Source: DASQVO01 sp035640715
Lineage (GTDB): Bacteria; Actinomycetota; Actinomycetes; Streptosporangiales; Streptosporangiaceae
DNA length: 39,334 bases
Reading direction: 5' to 3'
Assembly (NCBI GenBank): GCA_035640715.1
Contig: DASQVO010000185.1
Location: 1-39,334, forward strand
Of this stretch, positions 1-7,805 are shown piece after piece. Below the pieces are notes generated by a model. The model saw only the letters and a program-made list of their open reading frames with translations, did no database searches and was not told the origin of the DNA. Within the stretch, counting starts at the first letter, position 1; each line of letters starts with the position of its first letter. A program made the translations under genes and the position numbers.

Positions 1-1205
1 AACGCCCCGTCGAGCGCGCCGTCGGCCTCCGGGGTACCGCCGGCCGCGAGGCCGGCCAGGCGCAGGGCGCCGACCGGCGTGCCCGCGTACAGCGCCGCCA
101 GCCCGCGGGCGCCCAGCACGAGCGGCGCATCCGCCTCCTGGCATGGGACCAGGCGGCCCTTACCGCCTGCCACGGACAGCTCCCACAACCCGGAGTTGCC
201 GGCGCGGGCTTTGTCATCAATCCACAGCCGGGCACTCAGCTCCACCGAGACCGGGAAGCCCCGGGCTGCGATGGCGGCCGGGGCGTCCACGATGCGCAGC
301 ATCCACATGTCGCGGCCGGTGAGGTCCGCGTCCCGCTCGCGGGTCAGCCACCAGAACGGGTCGGCGGGACCGAGCCGGGCCCGGACGGTCTCGGCGATCG
401 AGGAATGCGACGCGATGATCGACCACGTGGCGCGGGCCGTCTCGGCCGAGGCCGCCACGGCGCGCTCAACGGAGATCTCCTCGTTCCCGCCATGCCAGCG
501 GTAGGCGAGAAAGCCGTCGTCTGCGATGTACGCGTAGAGATCCGGATCGGTGAGCCAGCGGGCAACGGTCTCGGCGTCCCGCGTGATCGGGCCGCAGTCG
601 CGGGCCAGCTCGTGCGCCCGGCCGACGGCCGACAGGACCTGGTCGGCGTCGCTGGGGGCCGCCCGGCGGAGCTCGGCGGCGCGCAGCGAGATGCCGGGAG
701 TCTCGCCGGTGACGTCGGTCGGCGCCAGCGATCGCAGCGAGCGCGCCGGGATGACCGCCTGGTGCATACCGCCCGCGAGCTCCCAGCCGAGCGACCGGTA
801 GATCGGCATCGTGGCCGGGTAAAGCACGGACAGCGGGTATCCGCGGGCGGCGATGGCGTCCAGCAGCGCGGTCATCAGCGCCCGGCCGACCCCATGGCCG
901 CGGTATTCGGGCGCGACCATGACGGCCGCTACCCCGGCCATCGGCGCGGACCGCCCGTGCCACCACTGCCGCATGTCGTGATACCGGGCCGAAGCGATGA
1001 CGCGACGCCCATCGAACGCACCGAAGACCCGGTGCTCGCGGACCGCTGATTCGGCCTCGGCCAGCCGTTCCGCCCGCTGTTGCGCGGAATCGCTGGTCCA
1101 GGGTCCAAACGCGCGCCGTGCCAGGTCCCACAAGGCCTCGAGGTCGTCGCCGGAGGCGAACTCGCGGATCTCCGGCCTGGCCTGGGATGTCGGATGGGTA
1201 GCCAC
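1..1205 (-). CDS. Eis-family GNAT N-acetyltransferase, 3' end cut by window edge
   Basis: About 401 codons read without a stop to the window edge, so only a few C-terminal residues should be missing (Eis proteins are about 400 aa). The N-terminal GNAT domain shows the acetyl-CoA loop VAPEYRGHGVGRALM, followed by YPATMPIYRSLGWE. The Tyr of that segment sits where the family's general acid lies. The second half matches the Eis layout of a second GNAT-like fold plus a sterol-carrier-like domain. The family acetylates amines, including aminoglycosides in mycobacteria; the substrate here is unknown. The start is GTG at 1205 (VATHPTSQ); no strong ribosome site is visible. It lies on the same strand as yebC, 236 bases downstream, with a hairpin between them. 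The C-terminal carboxylate that acts as base in Eis cannot be checked. Confidence 0.85.
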   Translation of the reverse strand, partial: MATHPTSQARPEIREFASGDDLEALWDLARRAFGPWTSDSAQQRAERLAEAESAVREHRVFGAFDGRRVIASARYHDMRQWWHGRSAPMAGVAAVMVAPEYRGHGVGRALMTALLDAIAARGYPLSVLYPATMPIYRSLGWELAGGMHQAVIPARSLRSLAPTDVTGETPGISLRAAELRRAAPSDADQVLSAVGRAHELARDCGPITRDAETVARWLTDPDLYAYIADDGFLAYRWHGGNEEISVERAVAASAETARATWSIIASHSSIAETVRARLGPADPFWWLTRERDADLTGRDMWMLRIVDAPAAIAARGFPVSVELSARLWIDDKARAGNSGLWELSVAGGKGRLVPCQEADAPLVLGARGLAALYAGTPVGALRLAGLAAGGTPEADGALDGA

Positions 1206-1347
1206 AGGCAGCAACGCTACGGCCAGCGCAGGCGTGCGTTCACCGGGTTTCCCGCGACAGACAACACGCTATCCGCGCCCGTTGAACAAAGACATGGCGG
1301 AACGTTTTGCCCGGGAGCCGTATGCCCCGGAGGCGGCGCTCGGGGGT

Positions 1348-1366
1348 CTGGGGGGTGTCCCCCCAG
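1348..1366. terminator. GC hairpin between yebC and the Eis-type gene
   Basis: Arms CTGGGGGG and CCCCCCAG (8 bp) enclose a 3-base TGT loop. It lies 76 bases past the yebC stop and upstream of the acetyltransferase start. There is no T-tract, which is common for actinobacterial hairpin terminators. It could also be one of the short GC palindromes scattered in such genomes. Confidence 0.5.
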
Positions 1367-1441
1367 GCGCGCTCGTTTGGACAGTCACGTGGTCCCAGAC
1401 ATCAACCACAAGCGCCGCCGGAGGGCTGCATAGGCTCCCGC

Positions 1442-2194
1442 TCAGCCGAGCTTTTCCATGATCTCGTCGGAGACCGAGTAGTTGGCGTAGACGTCCTGCA
1501 CGTCGTCGGAGTCCTCGAGCGCGTCGATCAGCCGGAACACGCGCTTGGCCTGTTCCTCGTCGATCGGCACCTCCATGGTCGGCACGAACGCGATGTCGGC
1601 GGACTCGTAGTCGATCCCCGCGTCCTGCAGCGCGCTGCGCACCGCCACCACGTCACCCCCCTCCGAGGTCACCTCGAACGAGTCCCCGAGGTCGTTGACC
1701 TCCTCGGCCCCCGCGTCGAGCACGGCGGCCAGGATGTCGTCCTCGGTGACGCCGTCCGTCTTGTTGACGATGACGACGCCCTTGCGGTTGAACAGGTAGG
1801 ACACCGAGCCGGGGTCGGCCATCGAACCGCCGTTGCGGGACAGCGCGGTGCGCACGTCCGAGGCGGCCCGGTTCCGGTTGTCGGTCAGGCACTCGACCAG
1901 CACCGCGACACCACCGGGCGCGTAGCCCTCGTAGGTGATGTTCTCGTAGGTGGCGCCGCCGGCTTCCTGCCCGGAGCCGCGGCGGACCGCCCGGTCGATG
2001 TTGTCGTTCGGCACCGAGCTCTTCCTGGCCTTCTGGATGGCGTCGTACAGCGTCGGGTTGCCGGCCGGGTCCCCGCCGCCGGTCCGCGCCGCCACTTCGA
2101 CGTTCTTGATCAGCTTGGCGAAGAGCTTGCCGCGCTTGGCGTCGACCACCGCCTTCTTGTGCTTCGTGGTCGCCCACTTGGAGTGGCCGCTCAT
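1442..2194 (-). CDS. yebC: YebC/TACO1 family protein
   Basis: A 250-aa protein of standard family length starting MSGHSKWATTKHKKAVVDAK, the hallmark N-terminus. It continues with GGGDPAGNPTLYDAIQKA and TYEGYAPGGVAVLVECLTDN, then an acidic C-terminus with MEVPIDEEQAKRVFRLID. The family was long annotated as a transcription regulator; more recent work on bacterial YebC and mitochondrial TACO1 supports a ribosome-associated role relieving stalls at proline-rich stretches. The ATG overlaps the pdxT stop as ATGA, and an AAGGGA ribosome site sits in the end of pdxT, so the two are translationally coupled. The usual ruvCAB genes do not follow; an Eis-type gene does. Confidence 0.95.
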   Translation of the reverse strand: MSGHSKWATTKHKKAVVDAKRGKLFAKLIKNVEVAARTGGGDPAGNPTLYDAIQKARKSSVPNDNIDRAVRRGSGQEAGGATYENITYEGYAPGGVAVLVECLTDNRNRAASDVRTALSRNGGSMADPGSVSYLFNRKGVVIVNKTDGVTEDDILAAVLDAGAEEVNDLGDSFEVTSEGGDVVAVRSALQDAGIDYESADIAFVPTMEVPIDEEQAKRVFRLIDALEDSDDVQDVYANYSVSDEIMEKLG

Positions 2195-2799
2195 TTGTTT
2201 CCCTTCACAATCTCAATGAAAAACTCGTGGATCCGCGTGTCCGGGGTGAGCTCCGGGTGGAAGGACGTGGCCAGGAGGGGCCCCTGCCGGACCGCGACGA
2301 TCCTACCGGTGCGGCCGTCCGTGCCGAGGATCTCGACATCGGCGCCGGCCTGCTCGACCCACGGCGCGCGGATGAACACCGCCCGCAGCGGCGCCCCCGG
2401 CAGGCCGGCCAGCCGGATATCGGACTCGAAGGAGTCGACCTGCCTGCCGAACGCATTCCGCCGCACGGTCATGTCGATCCCGCCGAACGTCTGCTGCCCG
2501 GCAACCCCGTCCACGAGGCGGTCCGCGAGCATGATCATTCCCGCGCACGAGCCGAACGCGGGTATGCCGGAGGAGAGGACCTTGCGCATCGGCTCCAGCA
2601 TCTCGAAGGAGACGGCGAGCCGCCACAGCGTGGTGGACTCCCCGCCGGGAATGACCAGGCCGTCGATGGTCCCGAGCTCCTCTGGCCGGCGCACGGCGAC
2701 GGCACGCGCGCCTGAGCGCTCAAGCGCGCGCACGTGCTCGGCGACGTCGCCCTGCAGCGCGAGGACGCCGACGAGGGGCGCAGCGTGGGGGTCAGGCAC
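2191..2799 (-). CDS. pdxT: Glutaminase subunit of pyridoxal 5'-phosphate synthase
   Basis: A 202-aa class I glutamine amidotransferase of the PdxT family. The oxyanion motif IPGGEST is followed by the nucleophile Cys85 in GSCAGMIML, and His181 and Glu183 in SFHPELTPD complete the triad. It releases ammonia from glutamine and passes it to PdxS. I chose the GTG at 2799 because CTCCTT at 2806-2811 gives AAGGAG on the coding strand, 6 bases upstream. An in-frame longer start 20 codons earlier has no such site and would exceed normal family length. It overlaps yebC by 4 bases. A 153-base gap separates it from pdxS; it holds only a weak 6-bp hairpin (2833-2849). Confidence 0.95.
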   Translation of the reverse strand: MPDPHAAPLVGVLALQGDVAEHVRALERSGARAVAVRRPEELGTIDGLVIPGGESTTLWRLAVSFEMLEPMRKVLSSGIPAFGSCAGMIMLADRLVDGVAGQQTFGGIDMTVRRNAFGRQVDSFESDIRLAGLPGAPLRAVFIRAPWVEQAGADVEILGTDGRTGRIVAVRQGPLLATSFHPELTPDTRIHEFFIEIVKGNK

Positions 2800-2952
2800 G
2801 GCAGGCTCCTTCGGGCATGACTGATCCAGGATCAGGTGGGGATCACCTGCGTTCAACACCGCCTGACGCCGCGTTCTTCCCGGCAGGCGGCTTCCCGCGA
2901 CGGTGCGGCCGGGGCCTGCGGTGCCCGGGCAGACCTGGCCGCTGCCGCGCTG

Positions 2953-3933
2953 CTACCAGCCGCGGTTCGCGTAATGCTGCTCGGGAGGCAGCGCGTCCAG
3001 GTTGATGCCGACCATCGGCTCGCCCAGCCCGCGGGACACCTTCGCGATCATGTCGGGATCGTCGTGGAACGTCGTTGCCTTGACGATGGCCGCCGCGCGC
3101 TTGGCCGGGTCGCCGGACTTGAAGATCCCGGAGCCGACAAACACGCCGTCCGCGCCCAGCTGCATCATCATCGCCGCGTCGGCCGGGGTGGCGATGCCGC
3201 CGGCGGTGAACAGCACGACGGGAAGCCGGCCGGCCGCTGCCACCTCCGCCACGAGGTCGTAGGGAGCGCGCAGGTCCTTCGCGGCCGTGTAGAGCTCGTC
3301 CGGCGACAGCGACGCCAGGCGGCTGATCTCCGCGCGGATCTGCCGCATGTGCCTGGTCGCCTCGACGACGTTGCCCGTGCCGGCCTCGCCTTTCGACCGG
3401 ATCATCGCGGCCCCCTCGGCCAGCCTGCGCAGCGCCTCGCCCAGGTTGGTCGCACCGCAGACGAAGGGGACGGTGAACTTCCACTTGTCGACGTGGTGAG
3501 CCTCATCGGCCGGGGTGAGGACCTCGGACTCGTCGATGTAATCGACCCCGATCGCCTGCAGCACCTGGGCCTCAGCGAAGTGGCCGATCCGGCACTTGGC
3601 CATGACGGGGATCGAGACCGCCTCGATGATCCCGTCGATCATGTCCGGGTCGCTCATCCGCGCGACGCCGCCCTGCGCCCGGATGTCGGCGGGAACCCGC
3701 TCGAGGGCCATCACCGCGACCGCGCCCGCGTCCTCGGCGATCTTGGCCTGGTCGGGTGTGACGACATCCATGATGACGCCGCCTTTGAGCATCTCGGCCA
3801 TTCCCCGCTTGACCCGCGCGGTGCCGGTGGCGGTCCCGCTGTCGGTCACCCCCGGGGCGCCAGGAGCATGAGCGGATACCGAACGGGAGCCGGTGGCACT
3901 GTCCTGGCTTCCTGCGGAGTTGACGGTGGACAC
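2953..3933 (-). CDS. pdxS: Pyridoxal 5'-phosphate synthase lyase subunit
   Basis: PdxS joins ribose 5-phosphate, glyceraldehyde 3-phosphate and ammonia into pyridoxal phosphate. In the 326-aa reading, Asp56 (MDVVTPDQA), Lys113 (PVMAKCRIGHFAEAQ) and Lys181 (IRSKGEAGTGN) have the same spacing as Asp24, Lys81 and Lys149 of the Bacillus enzyme, so all three catalytic residues are present. The extra N-terminal 30 or so residues are low-complexity Ser/Gly/Ala, as in many actinobacteria. Start GTG 3933 follows a GAGG site by 6 bases; the next in-frame GTG upstream (3945) would overlap that site. The 85-base stretch upstream is AT-rich and probably carries the promoter; no MocR/PdxR-type regulator is nearby. 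Confidence 0.95.
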   Translation of the reverse strand: MSTVNSAGSQDSATGSRSVSAHAPGAPGVTDSGTATGTARVKRGMAEMLKGGVIMDVVTPDQAKIAEDAGAVAVMALERVPADIRAQGGVARMSDPDMIDGIIEAVSIPVMAKCRIGHFAEAQVLQAIGVDYIDESEVLTPADEAHHVDKWKFTVPFVCGATNLGEALRRLAEGAAMIRSKGEAGTGNVVEATRHMRQIRAEISRLASLSPDELYTAAKDLRAPYDLVAEVAAAGRLPVVLFTAGGIATPADAAMMMQLGADGVFVGSGIFKSGDPAKRAAAIVKATTFHDDPDMIAKVSRGLGEPMVGINLDALPPEQHYANRGW

Positions 3934-4018
3934 TCGGAACCTCACTTGATCAATAGCGATTGCTGCACCTTATTCAAAAGTTCTTTGTTCTCATGGTAGG
4001 AGCGATTGGGTACTAGCC

Positions 4019-4600
4019 TCATCCGGCGAGGCGCTGCATGTCAGCACCGCCGCCGTCGCCCGCCTCGGTGACCAGCGAGTCGTCGATCTCGAAGAAGTCG
4101 GGCAGCTCGGCGCCCCCGGCCAGGCGGAGCACCTGGACCAGCGGCTTCCGCCGGGCCTCGCGCGTCACGCCGACCGCGTCATTGTAGAACTTGCGGGCGA
4201 GGAAGACCTGGTGCGCGGCAGCCTCCAGCTCTGCGAGCAGCTCGTCCGCGCCGTCCCGCCCGCTCAGCGAGGCGCGGAAATCCGGCTGCGCGAACGCTGC
4301 CCGCAGTGCACGTGTCAGGTCGCTTTCCGCCAGTTCCCGCGGGCGCTGCCCGTTCCCCGGATGCTCGCCGCCCCTGGCGTCATGTGCCGCACCGGCCAGC
4401 AGCAGGCTGGTCGCCGGATCGAGGTAGCCCGAGGAGGCGAGCTCGAGCGCGACCGAGCTCCGCCGGACCAGCGCGGCGTCAAGTGCCGCGCGCGCGGCCT
4501 CCAGCCGGGTGTGCAGCCGGTCCAGGCGGCCGGCCCGCCACGACACATAGACGCCGAGGAGGATGACGACCGCGACGATGATGACGATGTTGGTGACCAC
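4019..4600 (-). CDS. LemA-like single-pass membrane protein
   Basis: A 193-aa protein with one hydrophobic N-terminal segment (about residues 3-20, IVIIVAVVILLGVYVSW). A charged helical region follows, RLHTRLEAARAALDAALVRR, then a second helical part with ARKFYNDAVGVTREARRKPL, and an end with ELPDFFEIDD. This order (anchor, short helix with RR, xxARxFYNDAV, late FFE) is that of the LemA family, though the canonical LIPNLVETV segment is replaced here by VALELASSGYLDP. The role of LemA proteins is poorly known. The start is GTG 4600 with GGGGTGA about 6 bases upstream. It lies 40 bases after pimA on the same strand, so it is probably part of the PIM operon. Confidence 0.7.
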   Translation of the reverse strand: MVTNIVIIVAVVILLGVYVSWRAGRLDRLHTRLEAARAALDAALVRRSSVALELASSGYLDPATSLLLAGAAHDARGGEHPGNGQRPRELAESDLTRALRAAFAQPDFRASLSGRDGADELLAELEAAAHQVFLARKFYNDAVGVTREARRKPLVQVLRLAGGAELPDFFEIDDSLVTEAGDGGGADMQRLAG

Positions 4601-4640
4601 TCGGATTCACCCCAACTTATTTGTCCCGCTCCCGCCGCCC

Positions 4641-5768
4641 TTAACGTGCCAGGGCCACGCTGGCGGTGCCGAGCACTACGGTCTCGTACACGCTGACCAC
4701 GTCACGTGCTACCACCGCCCAGTCGTAGGCGCTGACGGCGCTTGCCGCCGCCGCGGAGAGTACGGCGCGCCGCTCCGGATCGTCAAGCAGGAGCCGCACG
4801 GCCCGCGCCAGGTCCGCGGCGTCGCCGGTGCTGAACAGCTCCCCGGCGCGGCCGCCCCGCAGCACGCGCCGGAAGGCATCCAGGTCACTTGCCACGATCG
4901 GCGCGCCGGCCGCCATCGCCTCGGCGAGGACGATGCCGAAGCTCTCCCCGCCCGTGTTCGGCGCGCAGAACACGTCGACCGAGTGCAGCATGCGCACCTT
5001 GTCCTGCTCACTGACCTGGCCGAGCAGCACGACACGGTCACGCAGCGGCGCTGGCAGGCGTTCCAGCACATCGTCAGCGTCCCCGGGCCCGGCTATCAGC
5101 AGGCGCAGCCCGTCCCGCTCCGCTCCGAGCATCTCGAATGCCCGCAACAGCAGGACGAGCCCCTTGCGGGGCTCGTCCATCCGGCCGAGGAAGCCGATCG
5201 CGCCGCCGGTGCCGGGCCACCCGGGCAGCGGCTCGGCCGCGGCGTACCGCCGGGTGGCGACGCCGTTCGGGATGAGCACCGCGTCCCCGCCGAGATGCTC
5301 GACGAGCGTGGTCCGGGCCGCCTCGGACACCGCGATCCTGCCGTTGATCTTCTCCAGCGCGGACTGGAGGATCGGGTGGGCGGCGTGCAGCACCCGCGAC
5401 CGCGGCATCGCCGTGTGCACGGTGGCGACGATCGGTCCGGAGGCGACCCAGCATGCGAGCAGCGACAGGCTCGGCGCGGTCGGCTCGTGCACATGCAGCA
5501 CGTCGAAGCCGCCCTCCTTGACCCACCTGCGGACGCGGCTCGCGGACAGGAAGCCGAACGAGAGCCGGGCGACGGAGCCGTTGTACGGCACCGGCATCGC
5601 CCGGCCGGCCGGCACCACGTAGTCAGGCAGCGGCGTGTCATCGTCGGCGGGCGAGATCACGGACACGGAGTGGCCGAGGTCCATCAGCGCCTCGGCGAGG
5701 TCCCTGACGTGCTGCTGCACACCGCCGGGCACGGCCCATGTGTAGGGGCAGACGATCCCGACCTTCAT
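4641..5768 (-). CDS. pimA: GDP-mannose:phosphatidylinositol mannosyltransferase
   Basis: A 375-aa GT-B glycosyltransferase of family GT4, which adds the first mannose to phosphatidylinositol on the cytoplasmic face. The N-terminus MKVGIVCPYTWAVPGGVQQH carries the GGVQQHV loop of PimA. HVHEPTAPS and VATVHTAMPRS follow, then the nucleotide-sugar site in ESFGIVLAEAMAAGAPIVAS, where the Glu of ESFG begins the EX7E motif. Length matches M. smegmatis/M. tuberculosis PimA. The ATG overlaps the stop of the acyltransferase (ATGA at 5765-5768), so translation is coupled. Neighbours pgsA and the acyltransferase supply its lipid acceptor and next step. Confidence 0.93.
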   Translation of the reverse strand: MKVGIVCPYTWAVPGGVQQHVRDLAEALMDLGHSVSVISPADDDTPLPDYVVPAGRAMPVPYNGSVARLSFGFLSASRVRRWVKEGGFDVLHVHEPTAPSLSLLACWVASGPIVATVHTAMPRSRVLHAAHPILQSALEKINGRIAVSEAARTTLVEHLGGDAVLIPNGVATRRYAAAEPLPGWPGTGGAIGFLGRMDEPRKGLVLLLRAFEMLGAERDGLRLLIAGPGDADDVLERLPAPLRDRVVLLGQVSEQDKVRMLHSVDVFCAPNTGGESFGIVLAEAMAAGAPIVASDLDAFRRVLRGGRAGELFSTGDAADLARAVRLLLDDPERRAVLSAAAASAVSAYDWAVVARDVVSVYETVVLGTASVALAR

Positions 5769-6727
5769 GTCCCCGCTCTCGTACTGTCTGCCGCCCCGCC
5801 ATCCGCCGCCGGGCGGGCTGGCAGCCGGCTGGCATCGAGGTCTGCGAGGAAGACCCGCTGCAGCATGTGCCAGTCGTACGGGTGCTCGATGATGCCTTTT
5901 TCGAAGGCCCCTGCGAGCTGCTGCGTCATGGCCGCCGCCTTGGCCCGGCGGTCTCCTTCCGGCGGGACCAGAATCTCCTCGCTGACGTCCGCGACCCAGC
6001 CGCCGTCGGTGAAGTACAGGGTCACCGCCCGCAGCGGGGCCCCGGTCTGCACGGCCAGCGCGGCGGCCCCGGCGGCCATCCGCGCCTTCTCCCCGAAGAA
6101 GTCGACTTCAACCCCGTTCTCGGTGAGGTCACGGTCGACGAGCAGGCAGACCATGTTCCCGGCCCGCAGCCGCTGGGCGAGCACGCCGAATGCGGTCGCC
6201 CCCTTGTCCAGCGGCACCACTTCCATGCCCAGGCCCTCGCGGAAGCCCTTGAACATCTCGAACACCGACTCGGGCTTGAGGCGCTCGGCGACGGTGGTGA
6301 ACTTGATCCCGCGCCCGACGACGAACGCGCCGGCGATGTCCCAGTTGCCCATGTGCGGCAGCGCAAAGATAGCTCCCCGCCCGGCCGCCGCATCAGCCAG
6401 GGCGAACTCCGCCTCGCTGTTGATCCGCATGTCCTTCAGGATGCGTTCGGTGCTGATGGCCGGGAGCCGGAACACTTCCATCCAGTAGCGCCCGTAGGAC
6501 TGCATCGCGGCCCGCGAGGCGGCCCGCAGTTCCTTGCCGGACGTGTCCGGCCCGAGCACCCGCATCAGGTTGCCCTCGAGCACCTGAACGCCATGGCCCT
6601 GGCGCCGCCAGGCGATCTCGGTCGCCATGGAGAATCCCCAGCGCACCCAAGACTCGGGAAGACGGCAGAGCACCTTCCAGCCAAGCCGGTATCCCACTCC
6701 GGCGAGCAGGTCCCTCATTCCAGACAA
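5765..6727 (-). CDS. patA: PIM acyltransferase (LpxL/HtrB superfamily, PatA-like)
   Basis: A 320-aa protein of the lysophospholipid/lauroyl acyltransferase superfamily. The catalytic HX4D motif is LPHMGNWD with His125 and Asp130. GRGIKFTTVAERLKPE and LLVDRDL follow, as in the actinobacterial enzyme that acylates the mannose 6-OH of PIM1. A hydrophobic N-terminal stretch (LLAGVGYRLGWKVLCRL) fits membrane association. The start is uncertain: TTG 6727 has AGAGG 7 bases upstream, while ATG 6718 lies too far from it, so I prefer TTG. Order pgsA, patA, pimA matches the mycobacterial cluster. Confidence 0.9.
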   Translation of the reverse strand: MSGMRDLLAGVGYRLGWKVLCRLPESWVRWGFSMATEIAWRRQGHGVQVLEGNLMRVLGPDTSGKELRAASRAAMQSYGRYWMEVFRLPAISTERILKDMRINSEAEFALADAAAGRGAIFALPHMGNWDIAGAFVVGRGIKFTTVAERLKPESVFEMFKGFREGLGMEVVPLDKGATAFGVLAQRLRAGNMVCLLVDRDLTENGVEVDFFGEKARMAAGAAALAVQTGAPLRAVTLYFTDGGWVADVSEEILVPPEGDRRAKAAAMTQQLAGAFEKGIIEHPYDWHMLQRVFLADLDASRLPARPAADGGAADSTRAGT

Positions 6728-6843
6728 CGCGGCGCCTCTTTCGGTGGCTCATCCAATGGCTCACGTACCGGCCATGTTCGCTATTAAATAGTTTGCGGCA
6801 CCTCGCCCGCTGGTAGCGGCATCCCTTCAGCCAGTCCGGGAGC

Positions 6844-7554
6844 TCAGCCGCCCGTCCCCCGCGTCGCCTTCGGCCCCGCTCCGGCCGCTGGCCCCGCTCC
6901 GGCCGCTGGCCCCGCTCCGGCCGCCGGCCCCGGTTCTGGGGTGCGGGCAGCCGCCGCGGCGGCCATGCCCCGGCGGACGGCCAGCACTCGCTGGCCCAAC
7001 GTGACGACGCTGGCGACGGCCAGGATCCACAGCCCCGCGGGGAGGACGTACGGCACGCCGAGGCCCGACAGGCCCGTCGTGACGAACGTGATCAGCATCC
7101 GTTCGGGACGCTCCGCGATCCCCACGTTGGCCCGGATCCCCAGGCCCTCGGCCCGGGCCTTGACGTAGGACACGAGAGCACCGGACACGAGGCAGAAGAT
7201 CGCCACCGCCGCCAGGAGCCGGCTGTGGCCGCCGAGGATGAACCACGCGGCGAGGCCGGAGAAGACCGCCGCGTCCGCCACCCGGTCCATCGTGGAGTCG
7301 AGGAAGGCGCCCCACGCCCCGCTTGTCCCCTTGAGCCGGGCCAGGACCCCGTCCAGCATGTCCAGGAACACGAATCCGGTGGCCACGATCGTGCCGATGA
7401 ACAGGTGCCCAGCCGGGTACAGCCATAGCGTGCTGGCCGCCACGCCGACTGTGCCGGTCACGGTCACGGCATTGGGCGTGACCGGGGTACGGGCCAGCGC
7501 TTCACCTGCCGGGGTCAGCAGCCGGTTGAAGAAGGGTCGCAGCTCGTTCAGCAT
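6844..7554 (-). CDS. pgsA: CDP-alcohol phosphotransferase, phosphatidylinositol phosphate synthase
   Basis: A 236-aa multi-pass membrane enzyme. The full CDP-alcohol phosphotransferase signature is present: Asp65-x2-Asp68-Gly69-x2-Ala72-Arg73-x8-Gly82-x3-Asp86-x3-Asp90. Given the adjacent acyltransferase and pimA, it most likely condenses CDP-diacylglycerol with inositol 1-phosphate to give phosphatidylinositol phosphate, the actinobacterial route. About six hydrophobic segments follow. The C-terminal 35 residues are a low-complexity Ala/Gly/Pro tail with a three-copy PAAGAG repeat, not part of the catalytic fold. The ATG at 7554 has a weak AGGA about 10 bases upstream. The 116 bases between this gene and patA hold nothing I recognise. 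In mycobacteria a HIT gene directly precedes pgsA; here a divergent EF-G2 gene does. Confidence 0.93.
   Translation of the reverse strand: MLNELRPFFNRLLTPAGEALARTPVTPNAVTVTGTVGVAASTLWLYPAGHLFIGTIVATGFVFLDMLDGVLARLKGTSGAWGAFLDSTMDRVADAAVFSGLAAWFILGGHSRLLAAVAIFCLVSGALVSYVKARAEGLGIRANVGIAERPERMLITFVTTGLSGLGVPYVLPAGLWILAVASVVTLGQRVLAVRRGMAAAAAARTPEPGPAAGAGPAAGAGPAAGAGPKATRGTGG
6872..6925 (-). repeat. Three 18-bp tandem repeats inside the pgsA tail
   Basis: Unit GGCCCCGCTCCGGCCGCT (plus strand) occurs at 6872-6889 and 6890-6907 exactly, and at 6908-6925 with the last base changed. Being a multiple of 3, it changes only the number of Ala-Gly-Pro units in the PgsA C-terminal tail. Copy number could vary by slippage. 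Confidence 0.9.
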
Positions 7555-7792
7555 GGCCGTTAGATCCTACTGTTGCCCGCGACGGTGTGCGCGGCACGCG
7601 TCCGTGGCGGCGGCGCGTTATTCAGAAGTTCACGTTACGCCAGCCCAGCGGAGGTCCCGCGGCAGCCAAATATGTTCACGGGACGACACTTTCCGGTAAC
7701 CCGCACGATTCTCCCCGGCGGGCTTGTGGTAACGCCACCGACAGGTTAAGGCTGGTCTTACGGGTAGCAGCGCAGCACCAGTAGCACGACAT

Positions 7793-7798
7793 AGGAGG
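7793..7798 (+). promoter_or_regulatory. Strong ribosome binding site of EF-G2
   Basis: AGGAGG, 7 bases before the ATG at 7806. It fixes the start of the EF-G2 gene. The 251-base divergent region 7555-7805 should also hold the promoters of this gene and of pgsA; I see no clear -35/-10 pair. Confidence 0.8.
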
Positions 7799-7805
7799 CG
7801 ACGCC

